Shown here: piece by piece, positions 34,671 through 45,615 of the stretch
Layout: the number at the start of each line of letters is the position of its first letter
How positions within the stretch are numbered: position 1 is the stretch's first letter
Assembly: GCA_036417435.1 (NCBI GenBank)
Contig: CM070899.1
Coordinates: 169,351,494-169,415,493 of the forward strand
Origin: Inia geoffrensis
Taxonomy: Eukaryota > Chordata > Mammalia > Artiodactyla > Iniidae
Reading direction: 5' to 3'
Length of the DNA: 64,000 nt
Notes under the pieces: model-generated
What the model was told of the DNA's origin: nothing
The model's database searches: none
Seen by the model: only the letters and a program-made list of their open reading frames with translations
Made by a program: the position numbers and the translations under genes

Positions 34671-36890
34671 CTTGTGATTATGCATGTGGGGTTGAGCCCC
34701 TCTGTGGATTATGTAACAGTAAATGTTAGTAGTAATTTGACTAACTTTAGTATTTAGAAAGCTAATTTTAATATTAAGGTAAAGAAAACATAGTTATCCA
34801 AACATGTAACATGTGAAAGCTTTTGGATTATCAACACCTTTTTGTCTCTTGGACTTTCTAGAAGTGGTCCAAAGTTCAGGATGCCTGTTTCACCCTGGGC
34901 CACGTCCAGTGATCTTGACCTGAGTCTAAATAGAGGTCACTTCTGGTTCTGTTAGTGGGGATTTTGGCTTTGGGCTCTACACTTGTTTGCAGTGGAACCT
35001 AGCATCAGTCAAGGGTGTCAACAGTTACAATTGGATTCATTTCCAAGGTACCCTGCAGGCCCAATCATTTTGTTTGTCACACTTTTACCATATGCCTTTA
35101 GGGTCCTAAGGCAGGAAAGCCCTGCCAGGAGCCAGATTGTCAGCCCACAGTGTTAAAATGCTTTTAAAATAAAGCACTGTGAAGGCTCAAGGAGCGCTCA
35201 CTTGGCAAAACCTTGTAATCTGATATCTGGCTGCCTGATCCAGGTACCTTTCCATGCAGAGCAGAACCTCTACTGTTGAAGGCCAGAGGGTCAAGCCATT
35301 TAGACCGTGTGGTCAGCAGGACCTTGCTGGAGGGTGGGAGCCAAATGGGAGTGAAGGGTGGCCCAGAAGGGTGGGAAGAGAGCTGGAGGCAGCAAAGGAC
35401 AGCATAGGGGAAGGAACCCACTGTGTGGTTTGGACCTGGGTTTTTTGATGCACCCCTGAGTCAGGCCTCAGGAGAAACCTCTCAACTTATGACCTTCAGT
35501 GTGGCTCCCTTTGAAGGGGAACCCCAGGCCCTAACCCTAGCTCTGAACAGGGTGGGAAGGCTTAATTACTGTTTATTAATCAACGCCGTGTTTTCAGATC
35601 CCTGCCTGGCACGCCAGATTAATGTGGGATCAAATAAACGTGTAACAGCAATTAGGAGTCGTAAACATTTCTGTGGAGTGTTTGCCGAGGCCTTTCAGGC
35701 CATCTCTACCGTAGGTGTCTTTCCACGTCTTCTGAACCAAGACAATGAAAATAGGCCATTTGGAGAAAGATACAGATGGGAAGAAAGGTTTGACCGTGGT
35801 GTCCAGGAAGTACCCCAGACTCATGGAAGTGGCTTCTGTAATTGCCACGCCATGAAAGGCATCTGAACAGAGGAGGCCCTGAGAGTTGACACAGAATGAT
35901 TCTCCCAGTATACCTCATTTCTTCCCCCAGAGTATGGAAATGGCACGCCCCGGAAAATAGATCTTCATCTCTGCAGGGTATGAATACACGCTTTTCTTAC
36001 AGACCGAATGTTTTGTGTTGAAGTAATTGCTGTTTGTGGGGGGCTGGAGCGGGCACCATGGAGGCCTTGGGCCTGGGCTCAAGGTCTGACTCATCCGCTG
36101 CTGGGGTGTGTGGCCTGTGGGCTGCTTGGTCATTTTTCCACCTGACCTGGTCTTAGCTTCCTCACCTGTAAAATCAGGGGGAGGGCAAGGAAGGTGGGAA
36201 GATTTTCAAGTGCCCTTACAACCCTAAGATTTTTTTGGCTTGTCTAGGTAACGAAGGCACTCACTGTAATTTTTCGGGAGCTTTCCTGTGTAGCTAGAGC
36301 AGCTTAGCCCTATTTGGAGGGACATTTTTATGCCCAGGCTAGTAGCAAAGTGATACAGCTCAGGACAGGAAGTGTTATCCCACTTGATGTCAGTAGCACA
36401 ATGCCTTTGCTTTTTCATGAAATGAGTGTCTGCTGGGTGCTCCTTTAGGAGGGGTATAAATAGAAATTTCTGTGGGACCAGCGCTGTCTTTTCCCACTAG
36501 TATCTTCCGTACATGCCTTGTTCTGAAATTGCTCAATCCGTACACCTGTTGAGGACACAGATTATTGATTTATCTGAAAGCCCGGGTAGAACACAGAGTC
36601 ACCTGTTCTTTTGTGGGAGGCAGGTGTGTGTGCGTGGGTGTGGGGGGGAGAGGGAGATTGCAGAGCTACCCGAGGTGATTTGTGTGTTTGACCGACTGAT
36701 TTAAGAGTAATTTTTCTGAGACTACTCAAAATTTTAGTCTGTGAAAAGCATTTAAAAGAATATTACCCAGAGGAGCAGAGAGGTGGGCAGCCCCCAGAGT
36801 GCCCCCCGAGGGTATCCCAGCTGCGGCATTGGTTAGAAGTTTGCCTTTCTCAGCCCTTTGTTTGAGGCATGATATAAATTCAGCCTCTTG
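34671..36890. other. Single-copy intron segment
   Basis: About 2.2 kb with no transposon recognised. It includes a homeodomain-like AT-rich block at about 35555-35675. An open frame at 35423-35866 has no recognisable protein features. Confidence 0.55.
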
Positions 36891-36897
36891 TACATTT

Positions 36898-37560
36898 AAA
36901 AATATCTATCGAACACCTGCTATATTCTAGGCACCGGTGCACGGTAGCGTAGAGTACAGCAGCGAACAAGCAGACACAAATGCCTGCTTTCCTGGAGCTC
37001 ACATTCTGGTGAGGAAGCCAGAAAATTAAAAAAAAAAAAACATGAATCAGGAAAATGTAGAGTATGTTATCTAGTATACACGTTAGGGGAGAAATGAAGT
37101 AGGGAAAGGGGATTTTGGGGAGGGGGAGGTGATGGTGGCTTGAAGCAGGGTAGCCAGGGAGGACCTGGCTGAAGAGCTGCTATTTGAATAAAGATCTGGA
37201 GGCTGAATTGGGATAGCTGAAGGTAGAATGTGCCGGTCGGAGGGAACAGCAAGGGCTGTTTTGAGCAGAGGGGTACCTTGACCTGACTCAGGTGTTTCCA
37301 TCATGGCTGTGGTTGCTGTGTTGAGAATGAATGGACGGGTTCAAGGGCAGAAGCGGGGAGACCAGCTCGGAGGCTATGGAAACCAGGGGAGAGAGAATGG
37401 TGGTGGAGGACTGGGGTGCCGCTCTGGGGGTGATGAGAAGTGGTTGGATTCTGGAAACATGTGGAAGGGAGAGCCGATAGGAATTGCTGGTAGATTGGGT
37501 GTGGGATGTGAGATTCGCCAGGGATTTGGGGTTGGAAGAAAGATGCTGTTTGTTGCTTTT
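36898..37560 (-). repeat. Ancient LINE remnant, probably L2
   Basis: CGAACACCTGCTATATTCTA, CAGCAGCGAACAAGCAG, CTGGAGCTCACATTCTGGTG, AGGGAGGACCTGGC, GAGGGAACAGCAAGGGC and GTTGAGAATGAATGG occur in the usual order of an antisense L2-type element. The family of its 3' half is uncertain. Confidence 0.55.
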
Positions 37561-37684
37561 GGTCAGTTTTGTTCCAAGTATTTTCTGAGCACCTGCTCTG
37601 TGGGCACAGCAGGGCTGTCCATGTTCTGGGAAGCTCTGGGAAAGAGTTTGGAGGGAAAACTCAACATCCTTTGGGCTCCTGGAT

Positions 37685-38328
37685 TTATTTATTTGTTTAT
37701 TTTTTAAAAATTAAAAAAATCTTTGGCCACACCACGCAGCTTGTGCGATCTTAGTTCCCCCAACAGGGATTGAACCTGCACCCCTTGCATTTGTAGCTTG
37801 GTCTTTTTTTTTTTTTTTTAACATCTTTATTGGAGTGTAATTGCTTTACAATGTTGTGTTAGTTTCTGCTGTATAACAAAATGAATCAGGTACATGTATA
37901 CATATACCCCATATCCCCTCCCTCTTGCGTCTCCCTCCCACCTTCCCTATCCCACCGGCCTAGGTGGTTACAGGGCACCGAGCTGATCTCCCTGTGCTAT
38001 GAGGCTGCTTCCCACTAGCTATCTATTTTACATTTGGTAGTGTATATATGTCCATGCCACTCTCTCACTTTGTCCCAGCTTACCCTTCCCCCTCCCTGTA
38101 TCCTCAAGTCCATTCTCTAGTAGGTCTGCATCGTTGTTTCCATCTTGCGCCTAGGTTCTTCATGACCATTTTTTTTTTTTTTTTAAGATTTCCATATATA
38201 TGTGTTAGCATACGGTATTTGTTTTTCTCTTTCTGGCTTACTTCACTCTGTATGACAGACTCTAGGTCCATCCACCTCACTACAGATGACTCAATTTCGT
38301 TCCTTTTTATGGCTGAGTAATATTCCAT

Positions 38329-38359
<31 letters not shown>

Positions 38360-38682
38360 GCCACATCTTCTTTATCCATTCATCTGTCAGTGGACACTTA
38401 GGTTGCTTCCATGTCCTGGCTATTGTAAATAGAGTTGCAGTGAACATGGTACATGTGGCACATGACTCTTTTTGAATTATGGTTTTCTCAGGGTATATGC
38501 CCAGTAGTGGGATTGCTGGGTAATGTGGTAGTTCTATTTTTAGTTTTTTAAGGAACCTCCATACTGTTCTCCATAGTGGCTGTATCAATTTACATTCCCA
38601 CCAACAGTGCAAGAGGGTTCCCTATTCTCCACACCCTCTGGAAGCATGGAGTCTCAACCACTGGACTGCCAGGGAAGTTCCA
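37685..38682 (-). mobile_element. Short SINE split in two by an L1
   Basis: The SINE tail and most of its body lie at 37685-37803 (TTGGCCACACCACGCAGC ... CACCCCTTGCATTTG). Its head is at about 38640-38682 (GAAGCATGGAGTC ... GGACTGCCAGGGAAGTTCC). The two parts join as one element once the L1 is taken out. Confidence 0.85.
37807..38639 (-). mobile_element. L1 3' end inserted into the SINE
   Basis: T-run, CATCTTTATTGGAGTGTAAT and the reversed 3' UTR, then the ORF2 C-terminal region to CTCCACACCCTCTGGAAG. It contains a TA run at 38333-38359. Target copies TGTAGCTTGGTC and TGGAAGCATGGAGTC are imperfect. Confidence 0.93.
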
Positions 38683-38689
38683 AGGGACC

Positions 38690-40130
38690 ATTGGATTTTA
38701 AGGCTAATCTCTTTCTTTCCAAGAGCTTGTGTCTGGGATGGGCTTTTGAAATATCTCCTGTTCTGTCACAGGGGGAAGTCATGATAGGCTGGACATTTGA
38801 GTAGCTGGACGAACTGCTTAACTTTCTGTGAAAATGCTGGGTTTTGCCTCTAGAATTATGAACAGGAAGATCACTTTGACAGGTTTGTAGGTTACCTACA
38901 ACTCTTCCACTTGATTTGGGAATTAAAGCCCAGACGTTCTGTGAAAAATAATAAACATGCAAACTCCTGCTACGTCTTTCTTTGATAGGATGTTTTTTGT
39001 TTGGAGAGAAAAAGCCACAAGTTTTTCTTGGTTGCAGAAAAGATAAACCCTCGTGGCCTTACCGATTAGTACGGTGGGATCTGGGAAACTGCACTTTTTA
39101 GAGCTTGTTCCTGGAGGGCTAATGAAGACTAGGTCTCAAGTAGAAATTTCTGGATCAAACTTGGCAACCGAGTGGACAATAATTAGACTTGGCAGGTGGA
39201 CTTTCTTGTCCTCTCAGAGGAGGATTTTAGGGGTTAACTTGTTGAGCTTTTTTTTGGCTGGGTCTCCATAAATCCCTTTAATCTTTCCTTTCCCCAAATA
39301 AATCTCCGTAAATCCCCTTCAATCTCTCTCCTTCTCCGCCTCTCCCCTCTGGGAGGGCTTAGCATTGGTCTAGCAGGGCACTGTCACATTATTGGACAGT
39401 TTACACCCACAAGGGTGGACCCCAGGACCTCACATTGCCTCCAGTCCTCATGCGATTTTGCAGGAATCGCCAGGGAGCCCACAGCCCCCGGGGACACATT
39501 TCTTTAATTGAAGAACGAACCGCTTATGGGTGGCCAGCACGAAGCCTGGAGCCCTCGTCAGCTGTCGCAAGTTTCTCTTCTGACTCAAGATGGTCCATCC
39601 AATGCACAAGGACACGTGGACGCTGGGAGACATGCCAACATTACCTTCTTTTTCAGTTCACGTTGGGTGCCTCCCTGTGGTGCAGGAGATCACCTTTTCC
39701 TTGGGCTAGTTTTCTGTTAGATCCTTCTTGATTTTTCAAAATGTTTATTATGCAGTATGTGGATTCTTCAGGTTCGGATCAGACCAGATGGATTCCACAG
39801 GCCAAGTTCATTCCATGGCAGGCCAAGTTCATTCCATGGCAGACCAAGTTCATTCCCTGTCTCCAGTGGTCAGCTGTGGGTCTTGTGCTGTTTTTCCTAG
39901 TATTTCATCAGGATTCAGAGATGGAGGAATGCGTTTCTTGGTTAACACCAGATCTTGAGCATAAGCCTAAAAACAGCATATTGGCTGAGGCCAGGCAGGG
40001 GAGGCGTCAGGAGGCAATGAACCTTACTAGAATGGCAGCCCCAGCACCACTCTTCATAGCTGCATCCCTCTTGATGTCCATCCTTCGTCTTTCTGAGTTA
40101 AGATGCAGATGGAAGTTGCCGCTTGTGGGA
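38690..40130. other. Single-copy intron segment
   Basis: No transposon was recognised. It carries the 21-bp tandem repeat at 39781-39859. No exon-like frame with conserved content was seen. Confidence 0.5.
39781..39859 (+). repeat. 21-bp tandem repeat, about four units
   Basis: Two identical 21-mers (AGGCCAAGTTCATTCCATGG+C at 39799 and 39820) are flanked by a shortened, diverged unit at 39781 and another at 39841. In one frame it encodes a repeated VHSMAGQ-like heptad, but no gene context supports coding. Confidence 0.92.
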
Positions 40131-40200
40131 TTCCTGTAAGGATTCAGTGACATCTATGAGGTGCCTGGCACATAACTGGGATTGAGTAAACAGCAACTGC
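40130..40200 (+). repeat. MIR 3' fragment
   Basis: GTAAGGATTCAGTGACATC, then GAGGTGCCTGGCACATAAC and GGGATTGAGTAAAC match the MIR 3' end. Confidence 0.6.
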
Positions 40201-40444
40201 CATCAAGTTTTAGTTGCTTTCAGCAGCTGTGGTGGAGGATAGCTACCCTCAGATATTCAGGGCCAGAGCTGTGAGGAGGAACATGTCAGTGTCTGTTGGA
40301 AATTGATTTTTGGAAGCTCCTGGGGCAGAGATGCAGAACAGTGCATACTTAACCTCCCCCCCAAAGTTGATTTAAGAGACCATCAACAAGTCCTCAGTCA
40401 ACCAGGGAAGAACATTCGCTGGATATTCCGTGGGGCGCAGTCCT

Positions 40445-40635
40445 GAGCTGCTAAGAACGGAGGATCTGAGGTCACCAGGCCATGGGTGCAAATCCTGGGT
40501 CCACTGATTCCTAACTATTAGGTTTGGGGCAAATTATGTCACCGTTCTTGGCCTCGTGCCCTCATCTGCACAACAGGATAACACTAGCACCCGATCTAAG
40601 GGTTGCAATGAAGGTTAGATGAGGGCGTGTGGAAA
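40445..40635 (+). repeat. MIR SINE, degraded
   Basis: GGTGCAAATCCTGGGTCC, CACCGTTCTTGGCCTCGTG, CCTCATCTGCACAACAGG and ATGAAGGTTAGATGAGG follow MIR order. Confidence 0.65.
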
Positions 40636-42167
40636 CCCCTTAGTGCATGGACGTGGCTGTGAATCCACGTGCAGGAAATGCTCCTTCCCTCTCCTTAGCC
40701 CCTGCGGGGCTGACACCCTGCCCCTCAGAGACCACTTGCCCAGATTTGGGGGGTCCATTGCGCCATGCAACACGTGCTTCCCACAGGAGACTGGTTGGTT
40801 CCCCTGGTGCTGGTGTTCACCAAGAGCCTCAGCCCCAAACGTCCTCCAGGCCAGCTCGCGTGTTGAGTGACCTAGTTTGCTGCATACATAGACTCATCCC
40901 CTCCCTGGGTTATGTCATCAGCTTTGTCTCTCTGCACCTCTCCCTGCACCCTGAGCTGTTTTTTTTTTCAGTCTATCTCTACATCAGCTTGTGCAAGACG
41001 CTCTTCTAACTGCAGTTTCTGTTGTCGCCAATAGCACTTAGATCTTGGTGCAGCTGTGGCCCTTCTTGCAGCTGAAACGTGCTTCTTTCTGGGAATGGCT
41101 TCAGTCTTATCTGCTTTGGTTTCTTATTGAAAATAACGTTTGGCTTGGAGGACTGAAGTAACTTGTTGATTACAGTATTCCAAAACGTCACTGACTTTTG
41201 TGAGTTTAAATTCTCTAGGTAGTGAGTTTATTTTAATGCTAGAGTTTTCACAAATGGCAACGTGTCTAGGTATAGACCTCATGAACGTGTGTAACAGTTT
41301 ACTCAAAAATACCCTTATCAGGGATTGTGTGATGGAGGATGGGAGATGATCTCAGAAGTTTAATTTCCCAGGTTGCAGGATGTAGGTAAAACAGTCGAAG
41401 AGCTCATGTCTGAATCGGGTAAAATCCCTCATCTTGACCTCTCCATGTTAGACCTTTCCATGGCCTGACCAGGTCTGGGGTCACAGATTATTGGTACCTC
41501 TGCAGTGCAGTGAGCCTGGGAAGAAGAGGCTTCCCAGATGGACAGAGTCAATGTTTTTACTGGTTGAGAGGCCCCCTCTCTGACATTTATAACCACGGCT
41601 CACATCACTGAAATTGCTTTTACGCCAAACTGGATTAGGGACTGTAAGTGGAATCCTAAAGGTATCATCATGTTCAACAAATATGATCCCCGCACACAAT
41701 GCCGTCCCCTCCCACCAAGGCCCAGAGTGTTGTGGGAAAAAATCAAGACGGAAATGAAGCTGTGCTAAGCGGAGAGGTCTGCTGGGATGATGGGGGGGGC
41801 AGATACCCCAGGGCCCCTGCCCCCTGCCCCCCTGGGCTCTTCCCATTTCTTTAACCTTCATAAAAATGGCTGCTCGAAATTTGCCTTAAAACATTAGAAG
41901 ATACAAATGCCTTGAAATAGGTTGAGAGACCAGCCATCTGTGATGTAAGTGATTTTAAAGAAAGTACTTTTTCCTCCCACGTGAAACTGACAAGAACTAG
42001 CAGTTTGGCTGGAAGACAGGAAGAAAGCAGGTAATCGTGGTTTTGGAGCTTTGGGGGGGGAAGTGGGGAGGTGCAAATGAGTTCCAAACTGGGAAGTTGA
42101 AGGCCAAGTGAGGCAACTGGGAGAAGGATCCCAGGCTGACCGACTGATTAAATAGACTGTGTTCTGG

Positions 42168-42291
42168 GGCTTCCCTGGCGGTCCAGTGGTTAGGACTGTG
42201 CTTCCACTGCAGGGGCCGCGGGTTCGATCCCTGGTGGGGGAACTAAGATCCCATGTGCTACGTGGCCAAGCGAACAAAACAAACAAAAAAA
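42168..42291 (+). mobile_element. Short tRNA-like SINE
   Basis: GGGCTTCCCTGGCGGTCCAG head, GGTTCGATCCCTGGTGGGGG B-box region and an ACAAAACAAACAAAAAA tail. It ends 10 bases before the next SINE. Confidence 0.92.
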
Positions 42292-42301
42292 CTGGGTCCT
42301 A

Positions 42302-42526
42302 GGGCTTCCCTGGTGGCGCAGTGGTTGAGAGTCCGCCTGCCGATGCAGGGGATGTGGGTTCGTGCCCCGGTCCGGGAAGATAGCACGTGCCGCGGAGCGG
42401 CTGGGCCCGTGAGCCATGGCCGCTGAGCCTGCGCGTCCGGAGCCTGTGCTCCGCAACGGGAGAGGCCTCAACAGTGAGAGGCCCGCGTACCGCAAAAAAA
42501 ACAAACAAAAAACCCCCAAAAAAACC
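42302..42526 (+). mobile_element. CHR-type SINE (short form), tandem to the previous one
   Basis: GGGCTTCCCTGGTGGCGCAG head, GTTCGTGCCCCGGTCCGGG and a long mixed A-tail. A perfect 10-bp duplication CTGGGTCCTA (42292-42301, 42527-42536) flanks it. Confidence 0.94.
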
Positions 42527-42946
42527 CTGGGTCCTACACTGGCCTGGGCCCCGAAACGGAGGCTGCTGTATGTAGTACTGCCTCTGTGACCTCCCCCCCA
42601 CCCCCTCCCCTAGCACAGCCCCGGCTCCCAGGACCCAGCTGGGACATTCACACTGTAAATCAGCCTCACTGGGCATTGGTACTCAAGGCTTCTCTAGGTG
42701 TGAGCGGGCTCCTTACCCCCATGAGACATTTCACTTTCCTTAAAAAATATGCCTTGAACAACCACCACACCCAAAAGGTGAAAATGAACTTCGGGAGCAG
42801 ACCTTGTATAAAAGCTGGGGACAGCCTGTATCTGGCCACTGTGTACAGGAACGATGCTGCTGGGATTGGCTCTGCCTGCGTTAGCATGGCCAGTGTCAAT
42901 GGAATTTGTGGTCCCAGTCATGATAAAAAAACCCCCGATGCTGACT

Positions 42947-43190
42947 TTTTAGGGCCCTCTTGGCTCCTTTGACAGCTGGGAAATAGAAGACATAATATTT
43001 GTGTGTGTGTTTTTTAAAATTGTGGTTAAAAAAATGCATAACCTAAAATTTACCATCTTGACCATTAAATCTTTAGGGCCCTTTTGGGTCCTTTTGACAG
43101 TTGGGAGTTAGAAGACCTCGTATTTGAGTGTGTGTGTTTTTAAGTTGTGGTTAAAAAAAATGCATAACCTAAAATTTACCATCTTAACCT
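42947..43190 (+). repeat. Tandem duplication of about 124 bp
   Basis: Unit 1 starts TTTAGGGCCCTCTTGGCTCC near 42947 and unit 2 TTTAGGGCCCTTTTGGGTCC near 43071. Both contain a GTGTGTGT run, TTGTGGTTAAAAAAA and CATAACCTAAAATTTACC. They are roughly 85-90% alike by eye and contain L1 3'-end sequence plus its flank. Confidence 0.92.
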
Positions 43191-43585
43191 TTTTTTTTTT
43201 TTATAAATTTATTTATTTATTTATTTTTGGCTGCGTTGGGTCTTCGTTGCTGTGCGTGGGCTCTCTCTAATTGTGGCGAGCGGGGACTACTCTTTGTTGT
43301 GGTGCACGGGCTTCTCATTGCAGTGGCTTCTCTTGTTGCTGAGCATGGGCTCTAGGTGCGTGGGCTTCAGTAGTTGTGACTTGCGGGTTCTAGAGCACAG
43401 GCTCAATAGTTGTGGTGTATGGGCTCAGTAGTTGTGGCTCGCAGGCTCTAGAGCGCAGGCTCAGTAGTTGTGGCGCATGGGCTTAGTTGCTCTGCAGCAT
43501 GTGGCATCTTCCCAGACCAGGGCTCGAACCCGTGTCCCCTGCATTGGAAGGCGGATTCTTAATCACTGTGCCACCAAGGAAGCCC
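43191..43585 (-). mobile_element. CHR-type SINE (long form) with internal duplication
   Basis: T-tail, GGCTGCGTTGGGTCTTCGTT body, TGTGCCACCAAGGAAGCCC end. About 58 bases in the middle are repeated (AGTAGTTGTGACTTGCGGG ... then AGTAGTTGTGGCTCGCAGG ...), so the copy is longer than usual. Confidence 0.92.
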
Positions 43586-43925
43586 CCATTTTAATCATTT
43601 TTAAGCCTATAGTTCAGTGGCACTAAGGACATTCATGTTGTTGTGCAACCATCACCACCATCCATCTCCAGAACCTTTTCATCTTCCCAAAGTGAAGCTT
43701 TATCTCCATTTCCCCTCCTTCCGGCCCCTGGCAACCCCCATTCTGCCTTCTGTCTCTGTGAATTCAGCTACTCTAGGTATCTCCTATAGGTGGAATCAGA
43801 CAGTTTTGTCATTTTGTGTCTAGTGTATTTTATTTAGTGTAATGTCCTCAGGGTTTTTGCCTCCCCTTTTAAGGCCGAATAATATTCTATTGTGTGGCTA
43901 GACCACATTTTGTTTATCCATTCTT

Positions 43926-44126
43926 TTTCTTTCTTTTTTTTTTTTTTTGCAGTACGTGGGCCTCTCACTGTTGTGGCCTCTCCCGTCGCGGAGCACAGGC
44001 TCCGGACGCGCAGGCTCATGGGCCCAGCTGCTCCGCGGCATGTGGGATCTTCCCGGGCCGGGGCACAAACCCGTGTCCCCTGCATCGGCAGGCGGACTCT
44101 CAACCACTGCGCCACCAGGGAAGCCC
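43926..44126 (-). mobile_element. CHR-type SINE (short form)
   Basis: GCAGTACGTGGGCCTCTCAC to GCGCCACCAGGGAAGCCC, lacking about 15 bases in the middle. Perfect 11-bp duplication TATCCATTCTT (43915-43925, 44127-44137). Confidence 0.94.
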
Positions 44127-44773
44127 TATCCATTCTTGATGAACACATGGGGCTGCTTCTGCCTTTTGGGCTTTGTGAATAATGCTTTATGAGCATGGCT
44201 GTACCTCTTCCAGGCCCTGCTTTCAATTCTTTTGGTTCTTTCATTTCATACCCAGAAGTGGAGTCGCTGGGTCATGTGGTAATTCTGTGCCTCGCTTTTT
44301 GAGGTACTCGCAGACAGTTTTGTGCAGCTCTGTGGTGTTTTGCAGTTTGCAAAATACTTTTACATCCACGATTCCTGCTGCGCCTTAGGACAGCCCTGCG
44401 AATGGGAAGCAGTCATTGCCCTCATTTTCCAGAGAAGAACATGGAGGTTCTGAGAGGTGAGATGAGCCAGGAGAAAAGGTTGCCCAGTGGCGCTTGGAGG
44501 TTGGAGCGTCTTCCGACTCTGAATTCAGTGCTCTTTCTCCCCCGTCGTGCTGCTTACAAGCTGGTTAGTGGGGACAGTGGGAACAGAGAACACTGATGTT
44601 TGAAAAAGGTACCTCCTCGTTCTGTGGATGTGGTGTGGTTAGGAGACCATTGGAGCCCGTTGTGTGCTGTCAACCAGCTCTGGTTTGTAAACTTGCTGAT
44701 TCCATGGTGTAACTACTCCCACTGGAACCACTTAAAGCTACCCCTGGTTTAACAACCGACTGCAGAATTCTTT

Positions 44774-45345
44774 TTTTTTTTTTTAAATGAATTAATTTAT
44801 TTTTGGCTGGGTTGGGTCTTTATTGCTGCGCGCAGGCTTTTCTCTGGTTGCAGCGAGCGGGGACTACTCTTCATGGCCTCTCTTGTTGCGTGCTTCTCAT
44901 TGCGGTGGCCTCTCTTTTTTTTTTTTTTTTTTTTGGGGTACGCGGACCTCTCACTGTTGTGGCCTCTCCCGTTGCGGAGCGCAGGCTCCGGACCCACAGG
45001 CTCAGCGGCCATGGCTCACGGGCCCAGCCGCTCCGCATGTGGGATCTTCCCAGACCGGGGCACGAACCCGTATCCCCTGCATCAGCAGGCGGACTCTCAA
45101 CCACTGCGCCACCAGGGAAGCCCGCGGTGGCCTCTCTTGTTGCGGAGCATGGGCTCTAGGCTTCAGTAGTTGTGGCTTGCAGGCTTGGTAGTTGTGGCTC
45201 GTGGGCTCTAGAGCACAGGCTCAGTAGTTGTGGTGCACGGGCTTAGTTGCTCCGCGGCATGTGGGATCTTCCCTGACCAGGGCTCGAACCCGTCTCCCCT
45301 GTATTGACAGGCGGTTTCTTGACCACTCCGCCACCAGGGAAGACT
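44774..45345 (-). mobile_element. CHR-type SINE (long form) hosting a second SINE
   Basis: T-tail and GGCTGGGTTGGGTCTTTATT at the left, CTCCGCCACCAGGGAAGACT at the right. The body is interrupted at 44917-45123. Its own duplication is short (GAATTCTT / AAATTCTT). Confidence 0.92.
44917..45123 (-). mobile_element. CHR-type SINE (short form) nested in a SINE
   Basis: T-tail, GGGGTACGCGGACCTCTCAC body and GCGCCACCAGGGAAGCCC end. The duplicated 15-mer GCGGTGGCCTCTCTT (44902-44916, 45124-45138) belongs to the host SINE. Confidence 0.96.
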
Positions 45346-45417
45346 CCAAAATTCTTGAATGAGGCTCTTGTGAGCACGTGTGAGTTGACTCAGCACACCT
45401 TTGGAGGAAGCTGAGGT

Positions 45418-45615
45418 CAGGAGATCTGAGTTCAGTTCTGGCTCTGTAGCTTCAGAAGTGTGGAACCTTGGTCACATCCTCTCTATGTCTGGATTACCTT
45501 GTTTGTTAAATGGGGATAATGACACCTGCTTCCATTACAGACCTGTTGTAAGGCCTGAATGAGATAAGGTATGTGTAGTAAGGCTTTATACAAATAGAAG
45601 GTATTATTATGTTGC
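45418..45615 (+). repeat. MIR SINE
   Basis: GAGTTCAGTTCTGGCTCTGT, GGAACCTTGGTCACATCC, TTAAATGGGGATAATGACAC, CTGTTGTAAGGCCTGAATGA and GGTATTATTATG keep MIR order. Confidence 0.8.

Larger units (their letters stand above)
43010..44320 (-). mobile_element. Old L1 (L1M-type) 3' end, interrupted by two SINEs
   Basis: TGTGGTTAAAAAAATGCATA, GTTGTGCAACCATCACCACC, CATCTTCCCAAAGTGAAGC, AGGCCGAATAATATTCTATT and GAAGTGGAGTCGCTGGGTCA follow an old L1 3' end in reverse. The SINEs at 43191 and 43926 split it. Confidence 0.85.

Noticed and set aside
35423..35866. A 147-codon open frame in intron 1
   Set aside because: It begins at a GTG, has no recognisable motif, and no splice context or neighbouring exons were seen. 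Chance length in a repeat-free stretch is plausible.
37303..37707. 134-codon open frame
   Set aside because: It overlaps an ancient LINE remnant and a SINE tail, begins at a plain ATG without context, and has no recognisable protein similarity.
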